DNA from: CAYWMY01 sp046352935
GTDB lineage: Bacteria > Pseudomonadota > Gammaproteobacteria > Steroidobacterales > Steroidobacteraceae
Assembly (NCBI GenBank): GCA_046352935.1
Contig: JAXMGR010000002.1
Span: 207,674-271,673 of the forward strand
Length of the DNA: 64,000 bases
Reading direction: 5' to 3'
The notes below the pieces were generated by a model. It was not told the DNA's origin and ran no database searches. It was given only the letters and a program-made list of their open reading frames with translations. Positions 17,187 to 26,331 of this stretch are shown here, in pieces. The first letter of the stretch is position 1; the number at the start of each line of letters is the position of its first letter. The position numbers and the translations under genes were made by a program.

Positions 17187-18104
17187 CTAGGAGCCGATCC
17201 GGCGCATGAACCGCAGCGGATCGACCGGCACCCCGTTCTGGAGCACCTCGAAATGGACATGAGGCCCCGTCGAGCGCCCGGTGGAACCCAGCATCGCGAT
17301 GGTCTCGCCCTGGCGGACGGTCGCACCCTGCGTCACGAGGATCCTGCGATTGTGGGCGTAGCGCGTGACGAGACCCTGGCCGTGCGTGATCTCGACGAGC
17401 TGGCCGTAGCCACCGTCGGAACCCGCGTACGACACCACGCCCGACGCCACGGCCAGCACGGGATCCCCGGGCGCACCGACGAAATCCACGCCGGCATGGA
17501 AGGCGCCATGGCCCGTGAAGGGATCGACCCGTTCACCGAAGCGCGACGACAGATAGCCGGACGCGACGGGACGTCCGCTCGGCAGGATCTGCTGGGTCAG
17601 TTCGCGCGCGAGGATCACCGACTCCAGTGCCGCGAGCTGCCGCTCGCGATCGTCGATCGTCCGGGACACGTCGTCCAGCAGCGTGTTGAACGACGGCGCG
17701 GGACCGGGTGACGCCGAGGATTCCGGCCCGCCGAGCGCGGGCTCGCGGTCGAAATCGAACTCCCCGGCCTTCAGCCGGGCCATCTCGGTCAGGCGCTTGC
17801 CCAGGGCGTCCAGCCGCAGCAGCTGGGCGTGCATGCGCCCGAGGCGCACGGTGAGCGCGTCCACCTGATCGGAAACGGCGGTTCGCGCACGCTCGAGCTG
17901 CGCGCGCTGCGTGTCGAGTTCCGCACGCCAGTCCGTGAGCGCATCGAGCGGCGCCTGGCGCGCACGTCGCTCACCGAAACTCTGGCCGGCGAGGAACACC
18001 GCGGCGATGACGATCACGCAGCCGGCGATGACCGTGAACGGCGCGAGCAGACGCCGCACCGATCGGCGCTGCGGCGGAAGCGTCGGGCAGGCAGTGTGGA
18101 CCAT
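17187..18104 (-). CDS. M23-family metallopeptidase (LytM-type) with membrane anchor and coiled coil
   Basis: 305 residues from ATG 18104. There is one membrane segment at about residues 20-40 (FTVIAGCVIVIAAVFLAGQ), then a heptad-rich stretch (~50-105), then the peptidase domain. Zinc ligands are visible in HAGVDFVGAPGDPV (HxxxD) and GPHVHFEV (HxH), so the enzyme looks active. It should cleave peptidoglycan cross-links in the periplasm, or be a structural relative of NlpD/EnvC. Its place between lpxC and secA is common in gammaproteobacteria. It is divergent from the dciA-like gene. Confidence 0.9.
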   Translation of the reverse strand: MVHTACPTLPPQRRSVRRLLAPFTVIAGCVIVIAAVFLAGQSFGERRARQAPLDALTDWRAELDTQRAQLERARTAVSDQVDALTVRLGRMHAQLLRLDALGKRLTEMARLKAGEFDFDREPALGGPESSASPGPAPSFNTLLDDVSRTIDDRERQLAALESVILARELTQQILPSGRPVASGYLSSRFGERVDPFTGHGAFHAGVDFVGAPGDPVLAVASGVVSYAGSDGGYGQLVEITHGQGLVTRYAHNRRILVTQGATVRQGETIAMLGSTGRSTGPHVHFEVLQNGVPVDPLRFMRRIGS

Positions 18105-18233
18105 GTATCGCAGCCGTTGATTTATGCTCGCCCGCGACCGCCGGCATCGCGAACACCGCCCCGCTCTGTGGCGGGGCAGGCACCATGCCAAAAAACCCCT
18201 TATGTATCAAGCACTTTACTCGACAGCTCAGCC

Positions 18234-18554
18234 ATGACCGCCGGGAACGGAAGCAAAAAACCAACCGCCATCAGCGACTTACTGGCGAAAGGTCAAGGAG
18301 TTTTTGAGCGTCTGCGGGAAGGTGCCCGGGCCGCGGACCGGACGCTGGCGGCCGCCCGGAGCGCATTGCCGGACGAGCTCGCCGAACACGTCTGGGCCGC
18401 ACAGATCGACGGCACGACGCTGGACGTGGCGGTCGATTCGGCCGCCTTCGCAAGTCGCATCCGCTACCTCGAGGCCGGGATGCGCGCGGCCGTCACGACG
18501 GCCTGCACGACCGCGGTGGAACGCTGCCGCATCCGCGTGCGTCCCCGCGGCTGA
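18234..18554 (+). CDS. DUF721 / DciA-like protein
   Basis: 106 residues from ATG 18234. The central segment (WAAQIDGTTLDVAVDSAAFASRIRYLEAGM) fits the DUF721 fold shared with DciA, the helicase loader found in bacteria lacking DnaC. Position between lpxC and secA, on the opposite strand, is where dciA is found in many proteobacteria. The function is therefore probably DnaB loading at replication start, but the protein is short and I rate the functional call as moderate. Confidence 0.75.
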   Translation: MTAGNGSKKPTAISDLLAKGQGVFERLREGARAADRTLAAARSALPDELAEHVWAAQIDGTTLDVAVDSAAFASRIRYLEAGMRAAVTTACTTAVERCRIRVRPRG

Positions 18555-18574
18555 GGACGCACGCGCCCCTTCGC

Positions 18575-19885
18575 TCAGTCCGGAATCGCCTGGCCGCGTG
18601 TTTCGACGACCCAGCCCAGCAGCAGCAACCCGGCGACGGGGACTGCGGCGACGTACAGCAGCGCATCGAGCACCACTGCGGGGTCCCCTGCGCCGGCCGA
18701 GGCCACGGCGCCGACGATGAAGGGCCCCGCTGCGGCGACCACGCGGCCGATGTTGTAGCAGAAGCCCGCGCCGGTCGCCCGCAGCCGCGTGGGAAACAGC
18801 TCCGGCAGGTAGAAGGTGAAGCTGCCGAAGATGCCGAACACCGAGAGTCCGATGAAGAAATACATGTACAGGCGCGTGGCCGGGGCCAGGTCGAGGCCGA
18901 ACGTCACGAACAGGGCGACCGCCGCCACCGCGTAGTACATCGCGAACATCGCCCGCCGGCCGAGCTGCTTCGCGACCGGGATCGTGAGCAGGGTGCCCAG
19001 CAGGCCGCCGAGGTTGAACCAGGTGGTGGACACGGTCTTCCATTCCTCGACGAGCGCGCGCGTGGCGCCGGGATCGAGATGACCGAGCGCCGCCTGTGTC
19101 TGCGCGAGCGTGGCCGCGACCACGGGAATGAACGCGTTGCAGCTCCACCAGGTCAGCAATGCCACGAGCGTCATCGCGAGCGCGGAACGCGTGCGGGGCC
19201 AGAGGTCTGCGGCGAAGATCTCGCGGATCCGTGCGGGCGACGCCCCGGCCGCGGCCGCAGTCCAGCGTTCCGGCTCGTGGACGAACAGGCGCACGACGAA
19301 CGCCACGGCGGCGGGCAGCAGCCCGAACAGCAGCACGTAGCGCCAGGAATCGGCGGGATGGTCCGCGAACCACCCGCCCGCGATCCACGCATTCACGCCG
19401 GTCGCGAGAAACAGCCCGAAAGGTGCCGAGGTGTACAGCAGCGCACCGGCCTCGACGCGCGAGTCCTCGGGCACGACCTCGGCGACCATCGCGGATCCCG
19501 CTGCCCATTCACCACCGATGCCGAGGCTCGCGACCAGGCGACAGAGCATCAGCTGCCAGACGTTGTCGACGAAGGCGCAGGCGGCCGTGCCGATCGCGTA
19601 CAGCAGCATCGTGATCATGAGCACGCGTTTGCGGCCGTAACGGTCGGAGACCGGACCGAACAGCACACCGCCCGCCGCCCACCCGAGCAGGAACAGCGAG
19701 GTCAGGAGCCCGGTCCAGTAGAGGGTCGCCGTGCGCGCCGCCGCCCCTCCGATCTCCAGTCCGAGCAGCGTCGGTATGGCGTTCGGCGCGACGTAGTTGA
19801 ACAGCAGGCCGTCGAAGACGTCGAAACCCCAGCCCAGCCATGCGGCCGCGAACACGGTCCACTGATAACGGTTGAGGCGCAGCAT
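18575..19885 (-). CDS. Major facilitator superfamily transporter (metabolite:proton symporter type)
   Basis: 436 residues from ATG 19885, with about 12 hydrophobic helices. The loop 2-3 MFS motif reads GPVSDRYGRKRVLM, and a second characteristic stretch YLPELFPTRLRATGAGF precedes helix 11, as in sialate/aromatic-acid type symporters (SHS/AAHS/MHS groups). The substrate cannot be told. The C-terminus (LGWVVETRGQAIPD) is the usual MFS end. It sits between lpxC and the dciA/M23/secA group, where most relatives have no transporter, so it looks like a lineage-specific insertion, but its codon use resembles its neighbours. Confidence 0.88.
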   Translation of the reverse strand: MLRLNRYQWTVFAAAWLGWGFDVFDGLLFNYVAPNAIPTLLGLEIGGAAARTATLYWTGLLTSLFLLGWAAGGVLFGPVSDRYGRKRVLMITMLLYAIGTAACAFVDNVWQLMLCRLVASLGIGGEWAAGSAMVAEVVPEDSRVEAGALLYTSAPFGLFLATGVNAWIAGGWFADHPADSWRYVLLFGLLPAAVAFVVRLFVHEPERWTAAAAGASPARIREIFAADLWPRTRSALAMTLVALLTWWSCNAFIPVVAATLAQTQAALGHLDPGATRALVEEWKTVSTTWFNLGGLLGTLLTIPVAKQLGRRAMFAMYYAVAAVALFVTFGLDLAPATRLYMYFFIGLSVFGIFGSFTFYLPELFPTRLRATGAGFCYNIGRVVAAAGPFIVGAVASAGAGDPAVVLDALLYVAAVPVAGLLLLGWVVETRGQAIPD

Positions 19886-20028
19886 GACTTCCCCGCCCGC
19901 GAGGCACAAACGCCGCGCAGCTTACAGGAAATCGGCAGTGCGCCTTTCGCCGATGCAGACCTCGACACCCGCGTCCGCGCCGCGCGCTCCGGGCAAGCGC
20001 CGTCGGGCAGCGATACCGGCGCGGAGCG

Positions 20029-20946
20029 TCAGCCCGCCGCAGCGGCCGTGGTGGTGGCGTAGAACAGCGGAGCGACGCGCGGGTCCTCGAAGGTCACGGA
20101 CTCCCAGGCGCCCTCGTCCGCGAGCAGCGCGCGCAGCAGCCGGCTGTTGAGGCCGTGGCCGGACTTGAAGCCCGTGAACTCCCCGATCGGACACTGGCCC
20201 AGCAGGTAGAGGTCACCGATCGCGTCGAGGATCTTGTGCTTGACGAACTCGTCCTCGCAGCGGAGCCCGTCCTCGTTCAGGACGCGGTAGTCGTCGAGCA
20301 CGATCGCGTTGTCCAGCGTACCGCCCAGCGCGAGATTCTGCGCGCGGAGCCGCTCGAGGTCGCGCATGAAGCCGAAAGTGCGTGCACGGCTGATCTCGCG
20401 CAGGTACGCGGTCGTGGAGAAGTCCATGACCGCGCGGCGGCCGTGGCGCCGGAACAGCGGATGATCGAACTCGATCTCGAAGCAGATGCGGAAACCGTCC
20501 CAGGGAGCGAAGCGCGCCCATTTGTCGCCGTCGCGGACCTCGACCGTCCTGCGGATGCGCAGGAAACGCTTCGGCGCCGGCTGGTCCTCGATGCCGGCCG
20601 ACTGCAGCAGGAACACGAACGGGCCGGCGCTGCCGTCCATGATCGGGACTTCCGGCGCCGAGAGTTCCACGAATGCGTTGTCGATGCCGAGCCCGGCGAG
20701 CGCCGACAGCAGGTGCTCGATCGTCGCGACCTTCGTGCCGTTCAGCGAGATCGTCGTGCCGAGCGTCGTCTCGGTCACATTGACGGCACGCGCAGGGATG
20801 TCCACGGACCCTTCGACGTCGGTGCGGCGGAACACGATTCCCGTGTTCGGCGGCGCGGGACGCAGAGTCATGAGCACCTTGCGCCCGGTGTGCAGCCCGA
20901 CCCCCGTGGCACGGATCGGATTCCTGATGGTGCGCTGGCAAAGCAT
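20029..20946 (-). CDS. lpxC: UDP-3-O-acyl-N-acetylglucosamine deacetylase LpxC
   Basis: 305 residues, the family length. It starts LCQRTIRNPIRATGVGLHTG, as LpxC does. The zinc ligands are His in IEHLLSALAG (~79) and His/Asp in KHKILDAIGD (~238/242), and the catalytic His is in SGHGLNSRLL (~265). It performs the committed step of lipid A synthesis in the cytoplasm. It follows ftsZ after 225 bases, which hold a short GC hairpin but no T-run, so it may be read as part of the dcw transcript or from its own promoter. Confidence 0.97.
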   Translation of the reverse strand: MLCQRTIRNPIRATGVGLHTGRKVLMTLRPAPPNTGIVFRRTDVEGSVDIPARAVNVTETTLGTTISLNGTKVATIEHLLSALAGLGIDNAFVELSAPEVPIMDGSAGPFVFLLQSAGIEDQPAPKRFLRIRRTVEVRDGDKWARFAPWDGFRICFEIEFDHPLFRRHGRRAVMDFSTTAYLREISRARTFGFMRDLERLRAQNLALGGTLDNAIVLDDYRVLNEDGLRCEDEFVKHKILDAIGDLYLLGQCPIGEFTGFKSGHGLNSRLLRALLADEGAWESVTFEDPRVAPLFYATTTAAAAG

Positions 20947-21171
20947 GGATTCACGCCCGGAGACTCACGACGAACGCGACCGTACCACTGCGGCGCCGCG
21001 GCCCCCGCGACCGCGGCGTCGGCGGTCGCCGACTCCCCTGCCGCCCGCCCGCGGAGAAGGCGGACGGCAGGAAGAGAGACAGCGTGGGCGTGCCGCGGGT
21101 TCCCGGCGCGCGGGGGTGGCCGCGCGCAGTGGAACCGGCCGCACATCGTGCGGCCCGCGGCGCAGCGCCGT

Positions 21172-22362
21172 TCAGTCGGCCTGGCGGCGCAGGAACGCCG
21201 GGATGTCGAGCACGTCCTCCTCGAGGTCGTGCCGCAGGCCGTCGCCGACCGCACGCGAGGTCTGGCGCTGGATCGTCGGCCGGTCGAGGGCCGCATAGTC
21301 CGGCACGTTGACCGCGGGCTTCGGCCGCACCGTATCGACGGCGACGGCAACCGGCCCGCGACGCGTCGCGTCGTTCGCCTTCGGCGGCGCCTGCAGGCGC
21401 GCCTCGGGACGTCCGAGGCCCGTGGCGACCACCGTCACGCGCAGCTCCCCGGCCACGTCGGGATCGATGACCGTACCCACGACGACGGTCGCGTCCTCGG
21501 CAGCGAACTGCTTGACCGTATTGCCGACCTCCTCGAACTCGCCGATCGAGAGGTCGAGGCCGGCCGTCACGTTCACGAGGATACCCTGCGCGCCGGCGAG
21601 GTTGATGTCCTCGAGCAGCGGGCTCGACACGGCCATCTCGGCCGCGATGCGCGCGCGGTTCTCGCCGGTGCCGAAGCCCGTGCCCATCATCGCGAGGCCG
21701 GTTTCCGCCATCACCGTACGCACGTCGGCGAAGTCGACGTTGATGAGACCCGGGCGCGTGATGAGTTCCGCGATGCCCTGCACGGCGCCCTGCAGCACCT
21801 CGTTCGCGCGCTTGAAAGCGTCCAGCAGCGTGGTGTTGCTGCCGAGCACGGTCAGCAGCTTCTGGTTCGGGATCGTGATCAGCGAGTCGACGTGCTTGCC
21901 GAGTTCGGCGATGCCGTTGTCGGCGATCTGCGTGCGCTTGTTGCCCTCCATGAGGAAAGGCTTGGTGACCACGGCCACCGTGAGGATGCCCAGCTCCTTC
22001 GCGACCTGCGCCACCACGGGTGCCGCGCCGGTGCCGGTGCCGCCGCCCATGCCGGCGGTGATGAACAGCATGTCGCAGCCCTCGATGAGCTCGATGATGC
22101 GGTCACGATCCTCCATCGCCGCCTGGCGCCCGGTCTCGGGATTCGCGCCGGCACCGAGGCCCTTGGTGATGTTGGAGCCGATCTGCAGCGCCGTCTTCAC
22201 GCGCGAGTGCGCGAGCGCCTGCGCATCGGTGTTGACGCAGATGAACTCCACGCCATCGATGCCGCAGTTCGCCATGTGCGACACCGCGTTGCCGCCGCCG
22301 CCGCCGACGCCCAGCACCTTGATGACTGCGCTGCTGCTGACTGAATCCATGAGTTCGAACAT
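21172..22362 (-). CDS. ftsZ: Cell division protein FtsZ
   Basis: 396 residues from ATG 22362 (GGAGGAG just upstream). The tubulin signature GMGGGTGTGAAPVVAQ lies near residue 105, with T-loop 1 GVGGGGGNAVSHM near 20. A disordered linker from ~320 leads to the conserved tail LDIPAFLRRQAD, the docking site for FtsA and ZipA. It polymerises with GTP into the division ring. It is the last dcw gene, 52 bases after ftsA. Confidence 0.97.
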   Translation of the reverse strand: MFELMDSVSSSAVIKVLGVGGGGGNAVSHMANCGIDGVEFICVNTDAQALAHSRVKTALQIGSNITKGLGAGANPETGRQAAMEDRDRIIELIEGCDMLFITAGMGGGTGTGAAPVVAQVAKELGILTVAVVTKPFLMEGNKRTQIADNGIAELGKHVDSLITIPNQKLLTVLGSNTTLLDAFKRANEVLQGAVQGIAELITRPGLINVDFADVRTVMAETGLAMMGTGFGTGENRARIAAEMAVSSPLLEDINLAGAQGILVNVTAGLDLSIGEFEEVGNTVKQFAAEDATVVVGTVIDPDVAGELRVTVVATGLGRPEARLQAPPKANDATRRGPVAVAVDTVRPKPAVNVPDYAALDRPTIQRQTSRAVGDGLRHDLEEDVLDIPAFLRRQAD

Positions 22363-22414
22363 TTCGTGGTCTCCTCCGCTGTCGCTGTCTGTGACGATCC
22401 GCTCCACCCGCGGA

Positions 22415-23653
22415 TCAGAAATAACCCTGGAACCAGGACTTCATCCTCTCGAAAACGCTCTTGACGCCCTCGCCGATCGGCTTGTGCGGCACGTGGCCGG
22501 TATTCGCGCGCCCGTACAGCAGCAGGCCGACGCCGGTGGCGTGGATCGGGTTGCGAACGACTTCGCCGAGCGCCGTGACGCCGGTCGGAACGCCGAGCCG
22601 CACGGGCACGTGGAAGATCTCCTCGGCGAGCTCGACCGCGCCCTCCATCTTCGAGCTGCCGCCGGTGAGCACGACGCCCGCGGCGATCGCCTCCTCGAAG
22701 CCCGAGCGGCGCAGTTCGTCGCGGATCAGGCTGAACAGTTCCTCGTAGCGCGGCTCGACGACCTCGGCCAGCGTCTGCCGCGCGAGCCGGCGCGGCGGCC
22801 GGTCGCCCACGCTCGGGACCTCGATGGTCTCGTCGGGGTTCGCGAGCTGCGACAGCGCGCAGGCGTACCGGATCTTGATCTCCTCGGCGTAGGGGGTCGG
22901 CGTGCGCATCGACACCGCGATGTCGTTCGTGACCTGGTCACCCGCGATGGGGATCACCGCGGTGTGGCGGATCGCGCCGTTCGCGAACACGGCGATGTCG
23001 GTGGTGCCGCCGCCGATGTCGACGAGACAGACACCGAGTTCCTTCTCGTCGTCGGTCAGCACCGCGAACGAGGAGGCGAGCTGTTCGAGCACGATGTCCT
23101 CGACGACGAGCCCGCAGCGCTGCACGCACTTGACGATGTTCTGGGCCGCGCTCTCGGCGCCGGTGACGATGTGCACCTTCGCCTCGAGACGCACGCCGGA
23201 CATGCCGATCGGCTCGCGGATGCCCTCCTGGCCGTCGATGATGAATTCCTGCGGCAGCACGTGCAGGATCTTCTGGTCGGCCGGGATCGCCACGGCCTGT
23301 GCGGCGTCCATGACGCGCGCCACGTCGCCGGCTGTGACCTCCTTGTCCTTGATCGCGACGATGCCGTGCGAATTGAGGCTGCGCACATGGCTGCCGGCGA
23401 TGCCGGCGTAGACCGAGCGGATTTCGACGCCGGCCATGAGCTCGGCCTCCTCGACCGCGCGCTGTATGGACTGCACCGTGGACTCGATGTTCACGACGAC
23501 GCCCTTCTTGAGGCCGCGCGACGGGTGCGAACCGAGACCGATGATCTCCAGCGTGCCGTCCGCGTGCAGCTCGCCGACGAGCGCGACGACCTTGGAGGTG
23601 CCGACATCGAGGCCGACGATGAGATGGCGGTCGGAGCGCTTAGGCATTGGCAT
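22415..23653 (-). CDS. ftsA: Cell division protein FtsA (actin-like Z-ring anchor)
   Basis: 412 residues from ATG 23653. An AGGA lies five bases upstream; an ATG two codons later (23647) is the alternative. It has actin-fold phosphate loops VGLDVGTSKVVALVG (near residue 13) and VDIGGGTTDIAVF (near 205), and the adenosine motif VVLTGGSSKMEG. The 1C domain lies near residues 85-165. The C-terminal amphipathic helix SVFERMKSWFQGYF tethers the Z-ring to the membrane. The start overlaps the end of ftsQ, indicating translational coupling. Confidence 0.96.
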   Translation of the reverse strand: MPMPKRSDRHLIVGLDVGTSKVVALVGELHADGTLEIIGLGSHPSRGLKKGVVVNIESTVQSIQRAVEEAELMAGVEIRSVYAGIAGSHVRSLNSHGIVAIKDKEVTAGDVARVMDAAQAVAIPADQKILHVLPQEFIIDGQEGIREPIGMSGVRLEAKVHIVTGAESAAQNIVKCVQRCGLVVEDIVLEQLASSFAVLTDDEKELGVCLVDIGGGTTDIAVFANGAIRHTAVIPIAGDQVTNDIAVSMRTPTPYAEEIKIRYACALSQLANPDETIEVPSVGDRPPRRLARQTLAEVVEPRYEELFSLIRDELRRSGFEEAIAAGVVLTGGSSKMEGAVELAEEIFHVPVRLGVPTGVTALGEVVRNPIHATGVGLLLYGRANTGHVPHKPIGEGVKSVFERMKSWFQGYF

Positions 23654-24458
23654 CGGGATCCTGTAGCTGCGGGGCCTGCTCGACCGCGGGGCGCGTTCCT
23701 CCGGGCGGAACGCCGTCACGCCAGCCGATCGAGAAGCCGTTCGAATAACGCATGTCCACGTAGGTGATGTCGGCGGCACGCCCCGCGATCACGGGCGCCG
23801 CGACACGCAGGAAGCGCTCCATGCGATCGTCGACCTGCCGGCGCCCGAGCCGCACGGTGACGCCGTTGGCGAGATCCATCTCCCAGGCGCCGCGCGCGTC
23901 GAGGCGCAGCGCGACGATGCGCAGCCCCTGCTCCACGAGCCGGCCCTGGATCGCGAGATAGCGCTGCGCGACGTCGGCCTCCGTGCCCGCCGGACCATCG
24001 AGCCGCGGCAGTTCCTGCGGCACGTGCCGTGAGCCCGTCATGAAGAGTTCGCCGCGGGTGTTGAGCAGGCCGTCGTCGCCCCAGCGCGCCGCCGCGATCT
24101 GCTCCACGACCTCGATGCGAAGTCCGTCCGGCCAGACGCGGTGGATGCGGGCGCGGTCCACCCAGGCGAGCGACTCGACCGCGCGCCGCATGCGTTCGAG
24201 ATCCGCCGTCATGAACCCGCCGCGCAGGTTCGCGCGCACGACCTGTTCGACCTCGACGGGCGACACGCGCTGGAACGCCGCATCCACCATGATGCGGCGC
24301 ACGCTCTGGTCGAGTGCCACGCGCACGAGCAGCACGAAGACCGCGACCACCGCGAGCGCGGCGCCCGTGCGCGCGGCGCGACGCCAGTCGACCGCCGGCA
24401 GCTCGAAGCGCCGGCCTTCCGGCTTCTTGCGACGATTGCGCTTGCGGAACGGGCCCAT
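23640..24458 (-). CDS. ftsQ: Cell division protein FtsQ
   Basis: 272 residues from ATG 24458, two bases after the ddl stop; the much longer open frame upstream is a shadow of ddl. A basic cytoplasmic tail (MGPFRKRNRRKKPEGRR) leads to one membrane helix near residues 33-52, then a POTRA domain (QRVSPVEVEQVVRANLRGGF) and the FtsQ beta domain (LARGAWEMDL-type strands). It links early and late divisome proteins through FtsB and FtsL. Confidence 0.94.
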   Translation of the reverse strand: MGPFRKRNRRKKPEGRRFELPAVDWRRAARTGAALAVVAVFVLLVRVALDQSVRRIMVDAAFQRVSPVEVEQVVRANLRGGFMTADLERMRRAVESLAWVDRARIHRVWPDGLRIEVVEQIAAARWGDDGLLNTRGELFMTGSRHVPQELPRLDGPAGTEADVAQRYLAIQGRLVEQGLRIVALRLDARGAWEMDLANGVTVRLGRRQVDDRMERFLRVAAPVIAGRAADITYVDMRYSNGFSIGWRDGVPPGGTRPAVEQAPQLQDPDANA

Positions 24459-24460
24459 GG

Positions 24461-25435
24461 TCACGGACCTCCCCGTGGACTGCGCGCCAGGCTCGTTTCG
24501 AGGATGCGCCAGACCAGGTCGTCGAACTCGATGCCCATGGCGCGCGCGGCCTTCGGCACGAGCGAGTGGCTGGTCATGCCCGGTGTCGTGTTGACCTCGA
24601 GCAGCCAGCTGCGCCCCGCCGTATCGCGCATCAGGTCCACGCGGCCCCAGCCGCCGGCGCCGACAGCATCGAACGCGGCGAGCGCCAGCGCGCGCATCTC
24701 CTCCTCGACGGCGCCTTCGAGACCCGGACAGACATAGCGCGTGTCCTCGGCCACGTACTTCGCGTGGTAGTCGTAGTAGTCGCCGGCCGGCACGATGCGG
24801 ATCGACGGCAGCGCCTCGCCGCACAGAACCGCCACGGTGTACTCGGCGCCCTCGATGAGCTCCTCGATCAGCAGCTCGCCGGGATACCGGGCCGCGAGCG
24901 CCACGGCGTCGTCGAGGCCCGTCGCGTCGAACACGCGGCTCACGCCCACGCTCGATCCCTCGCAGGACGGCTTCACGATCAGCGGGAAGCCCACCGCGGC
25001 GGCGATGCGGCGCACGTCCGCACCGCGCGGCAGCCGCGCGAACCGGGGCGTGGGCAGGCCCGTCGCCTGCCACACCTGCTTGGTGCGTATCTTGTCGAGC
25101 GTCAGTGCCGCGCCCAGCACGCCGGAACCCGTGCAGGGCACGCCCAGCGCATCGAGCAGGCCCTGCACGACGCCGTTCTCGCCCTCGCCGCCGTGCAGGA
25201 TGTTGAAGACGCGGTCGAAGCGCCGTGCCGCCAGCGCCGCGACCAGCGCGGCCACACCGTCCACGGGCGCGGCATCGACGCCGCGGCGGCGGAGTGCCTC
25301 GAGCACGTTGCGTCCCGAATCGAGCGACACCTCGCGCTCCGAGGACGTGCCGCCCATGAGCACGGCGACGCGCCCGAACCCGGCCGCATGCTGCGCGCGT
25401 GGCTCGCGATCCGCGGTGCCGCCCCGATCGCTCAT
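24461..25435 (-). CDS. ddl: D-alanine--D-alanine ligase
   Basis: 324 residues from ATG 25435, overlapping murB by four bases (ATGA). It is an ATP-grasp enzyme: VAVLMGGTSSEREVSLDSG at the start, PLIVKPSCEGSSVGVSRV in the ATP site, and LLEVNTTPGMTSHSLVPKAA near the C-terminus, with the metal-binding Glu/Asn. It joins two D-Ala for the pentapeptide stem. It is the dcw-encoded DdlB type. Confidence 0.96.
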   Translation of the reverse strand: MSDRGGTADREPRAQHAAGFGRVAVLMGGTSSEREVSLDSGRNVLEALRRRGVDAAPVDGVAALVAALAARRFDRVFNILHGGEGENGVVQGLLDALGVPCTGSGVLGAALTLDKIRTKQVWQATGLPTPRFARLPRGADVRRIAAAVGFPLIVKPSCEGSSVGVSRVFDATGLDDAVALAARYPGELLIEELIEGAEYTVAVLCGEALPSIRIVPAGDYYDYHAKYVAEDTRYVCPGLEGAVEEEMRALALAAFDAVGAGGWGRVDLMRDTAGRSWLLEVNTTPGMTSHSLVPKAARAMGIEFDDLVWRILETSLARSPRGGP

Positions 25436-26331
25436 GCCGGCTCTCCCACGATCCTGACCTCCGTGTGCAGACGCACGCCCTGCAGACGCTCCACCGTCGT
25501 GCGCACGTGCTCGATGACCGCCTCGATCTCGGCGGCGCGCGCCGCGCCGTGGTTGATGATGAAGTTCGCGTGCCGGGTCGACACCGATGCGTCGCCGATG
25601 CCGAAGCCCTTCAGTCCCGAGGCCTCGATGAGCCGCGCGGCATGGTCCCCCGGCGGGTTGACGAACACCGAGCCGCAGCTCCACTCGCCGATCGGCTGCG
25701 TGTCGCGGCGCTTCTCGAGCAGCACGCGGATGTCGTCGAGCTCCGCACCCGGCTTGGGTTCGAACTCGAGCGTCGCCGCGAGGAACCACTCGCCGGCGAC
25801 GGGCGGCGTCACGCTGCGATAGCCCACGCGGTACTCGCGTGCGCTGCGATGGGCGCGCACGCCACGGCGGTCGATCACCTCCAGCTCGCGCACGTGGCGC
25901 CAGGTCTCTCCGCCCCAGGCACCGGCGTTCATCGCCAGCGCGCCGCCGAAGGTGCCGGGGATCCCCGCGAAGAACTCGGCGGGACCCAGCTCCCATTTCA
26001 CGCACTGGCGCGCGATGCGCGCGCAGGGCACGCCGGCCTCGGCACGCACGTGCAGGGCATCGACGCGCTCCAGCGCGTTCAGGGTGCCGTGCAGCGACAC
26101 GACCACACCGCGGATGCCACCGTCGCGCACCAGCAGGTTGCTGCCGAGTCCCACGAAGGTCACCGGCACCCGCTCGGGCAGTTCGCCGAGGAAGGCCGCG
26201 AGCTCCGCGGCCGACTGCGGTTCGAACCACAGCTCCGCCGGCCCGCCCGCGTGCCAGGAGGTGTGGCGAGCCATCGGCTCGCCGCGGCGCACGTGCGGTT
26301 CGAACCGGCCGGCGACGGCGAGTCCGTTCAT
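25432..26331 (-). CDS. murB: UDP-N-acetylenolpyruvoylglucosamine reductase MurB
   Basis: 299 residues from ATG 26331, coupled to murC by ATGA. The FAD-binding part reads TFVGLGSNLLVRDGGIRG and ELGPAEFFAGIPGTFGGALAMNAGAWG. The catalytic Ser is in SCGSVFVNP and the catalytic Glu in HTEVRIVG near the end. It is about 40 residues shorter than E. coli MurB and lacks the insertion of the type I enzyme, so it resembles the type II form. It reduces the enolpyruvyl group to make UDP-MurNAc. Confidence 0.95.
   Translation of the reverse strand: MNGLAVAGRFEPHVRRGEPMARHTSWHAGGPAELWFEPQSAAELAAFLGELPERVPVTFVGLGSNLLVRDGGIRGVVVSLHGTLNALERVDALHVRAEAGVPCARIARQCVKWELGPAEFFAGIPGTFGGALAMNAGAWGGETWRHVRELEVIDRRGVRAHRSAREYRVGYRSVTPPVAGEWFLAATLEFEPKPGAELDDIRVLLEKRRDTQPIGEWSCGSVFVNPPGDHAARLIEASGLKGFGIGDASVSTRHANFIINHGAARAAEIEAVIEHVRTTVERLQGVRLHTEVRIVGEPA

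Noticed and set aside
15834..17711. A 625-residue plus-strand frame opposite secA
   Set aside because: Antisense shadow; secA motifs are complete on the other strand.
18158..18177. GCCCCGC-TCTGTG-GCGGGGC hairpin between the M23 and dciA-like genes as a terminator
   Set aside because: It lies in a divergent promoter region and has no T-run on either strand.
20155..23767. Long plus-strand open frames opposite lpxC, ftsZ and ftsA
   Set aside because: Composition-driven shadows of well-known genes; no homologous motifs.
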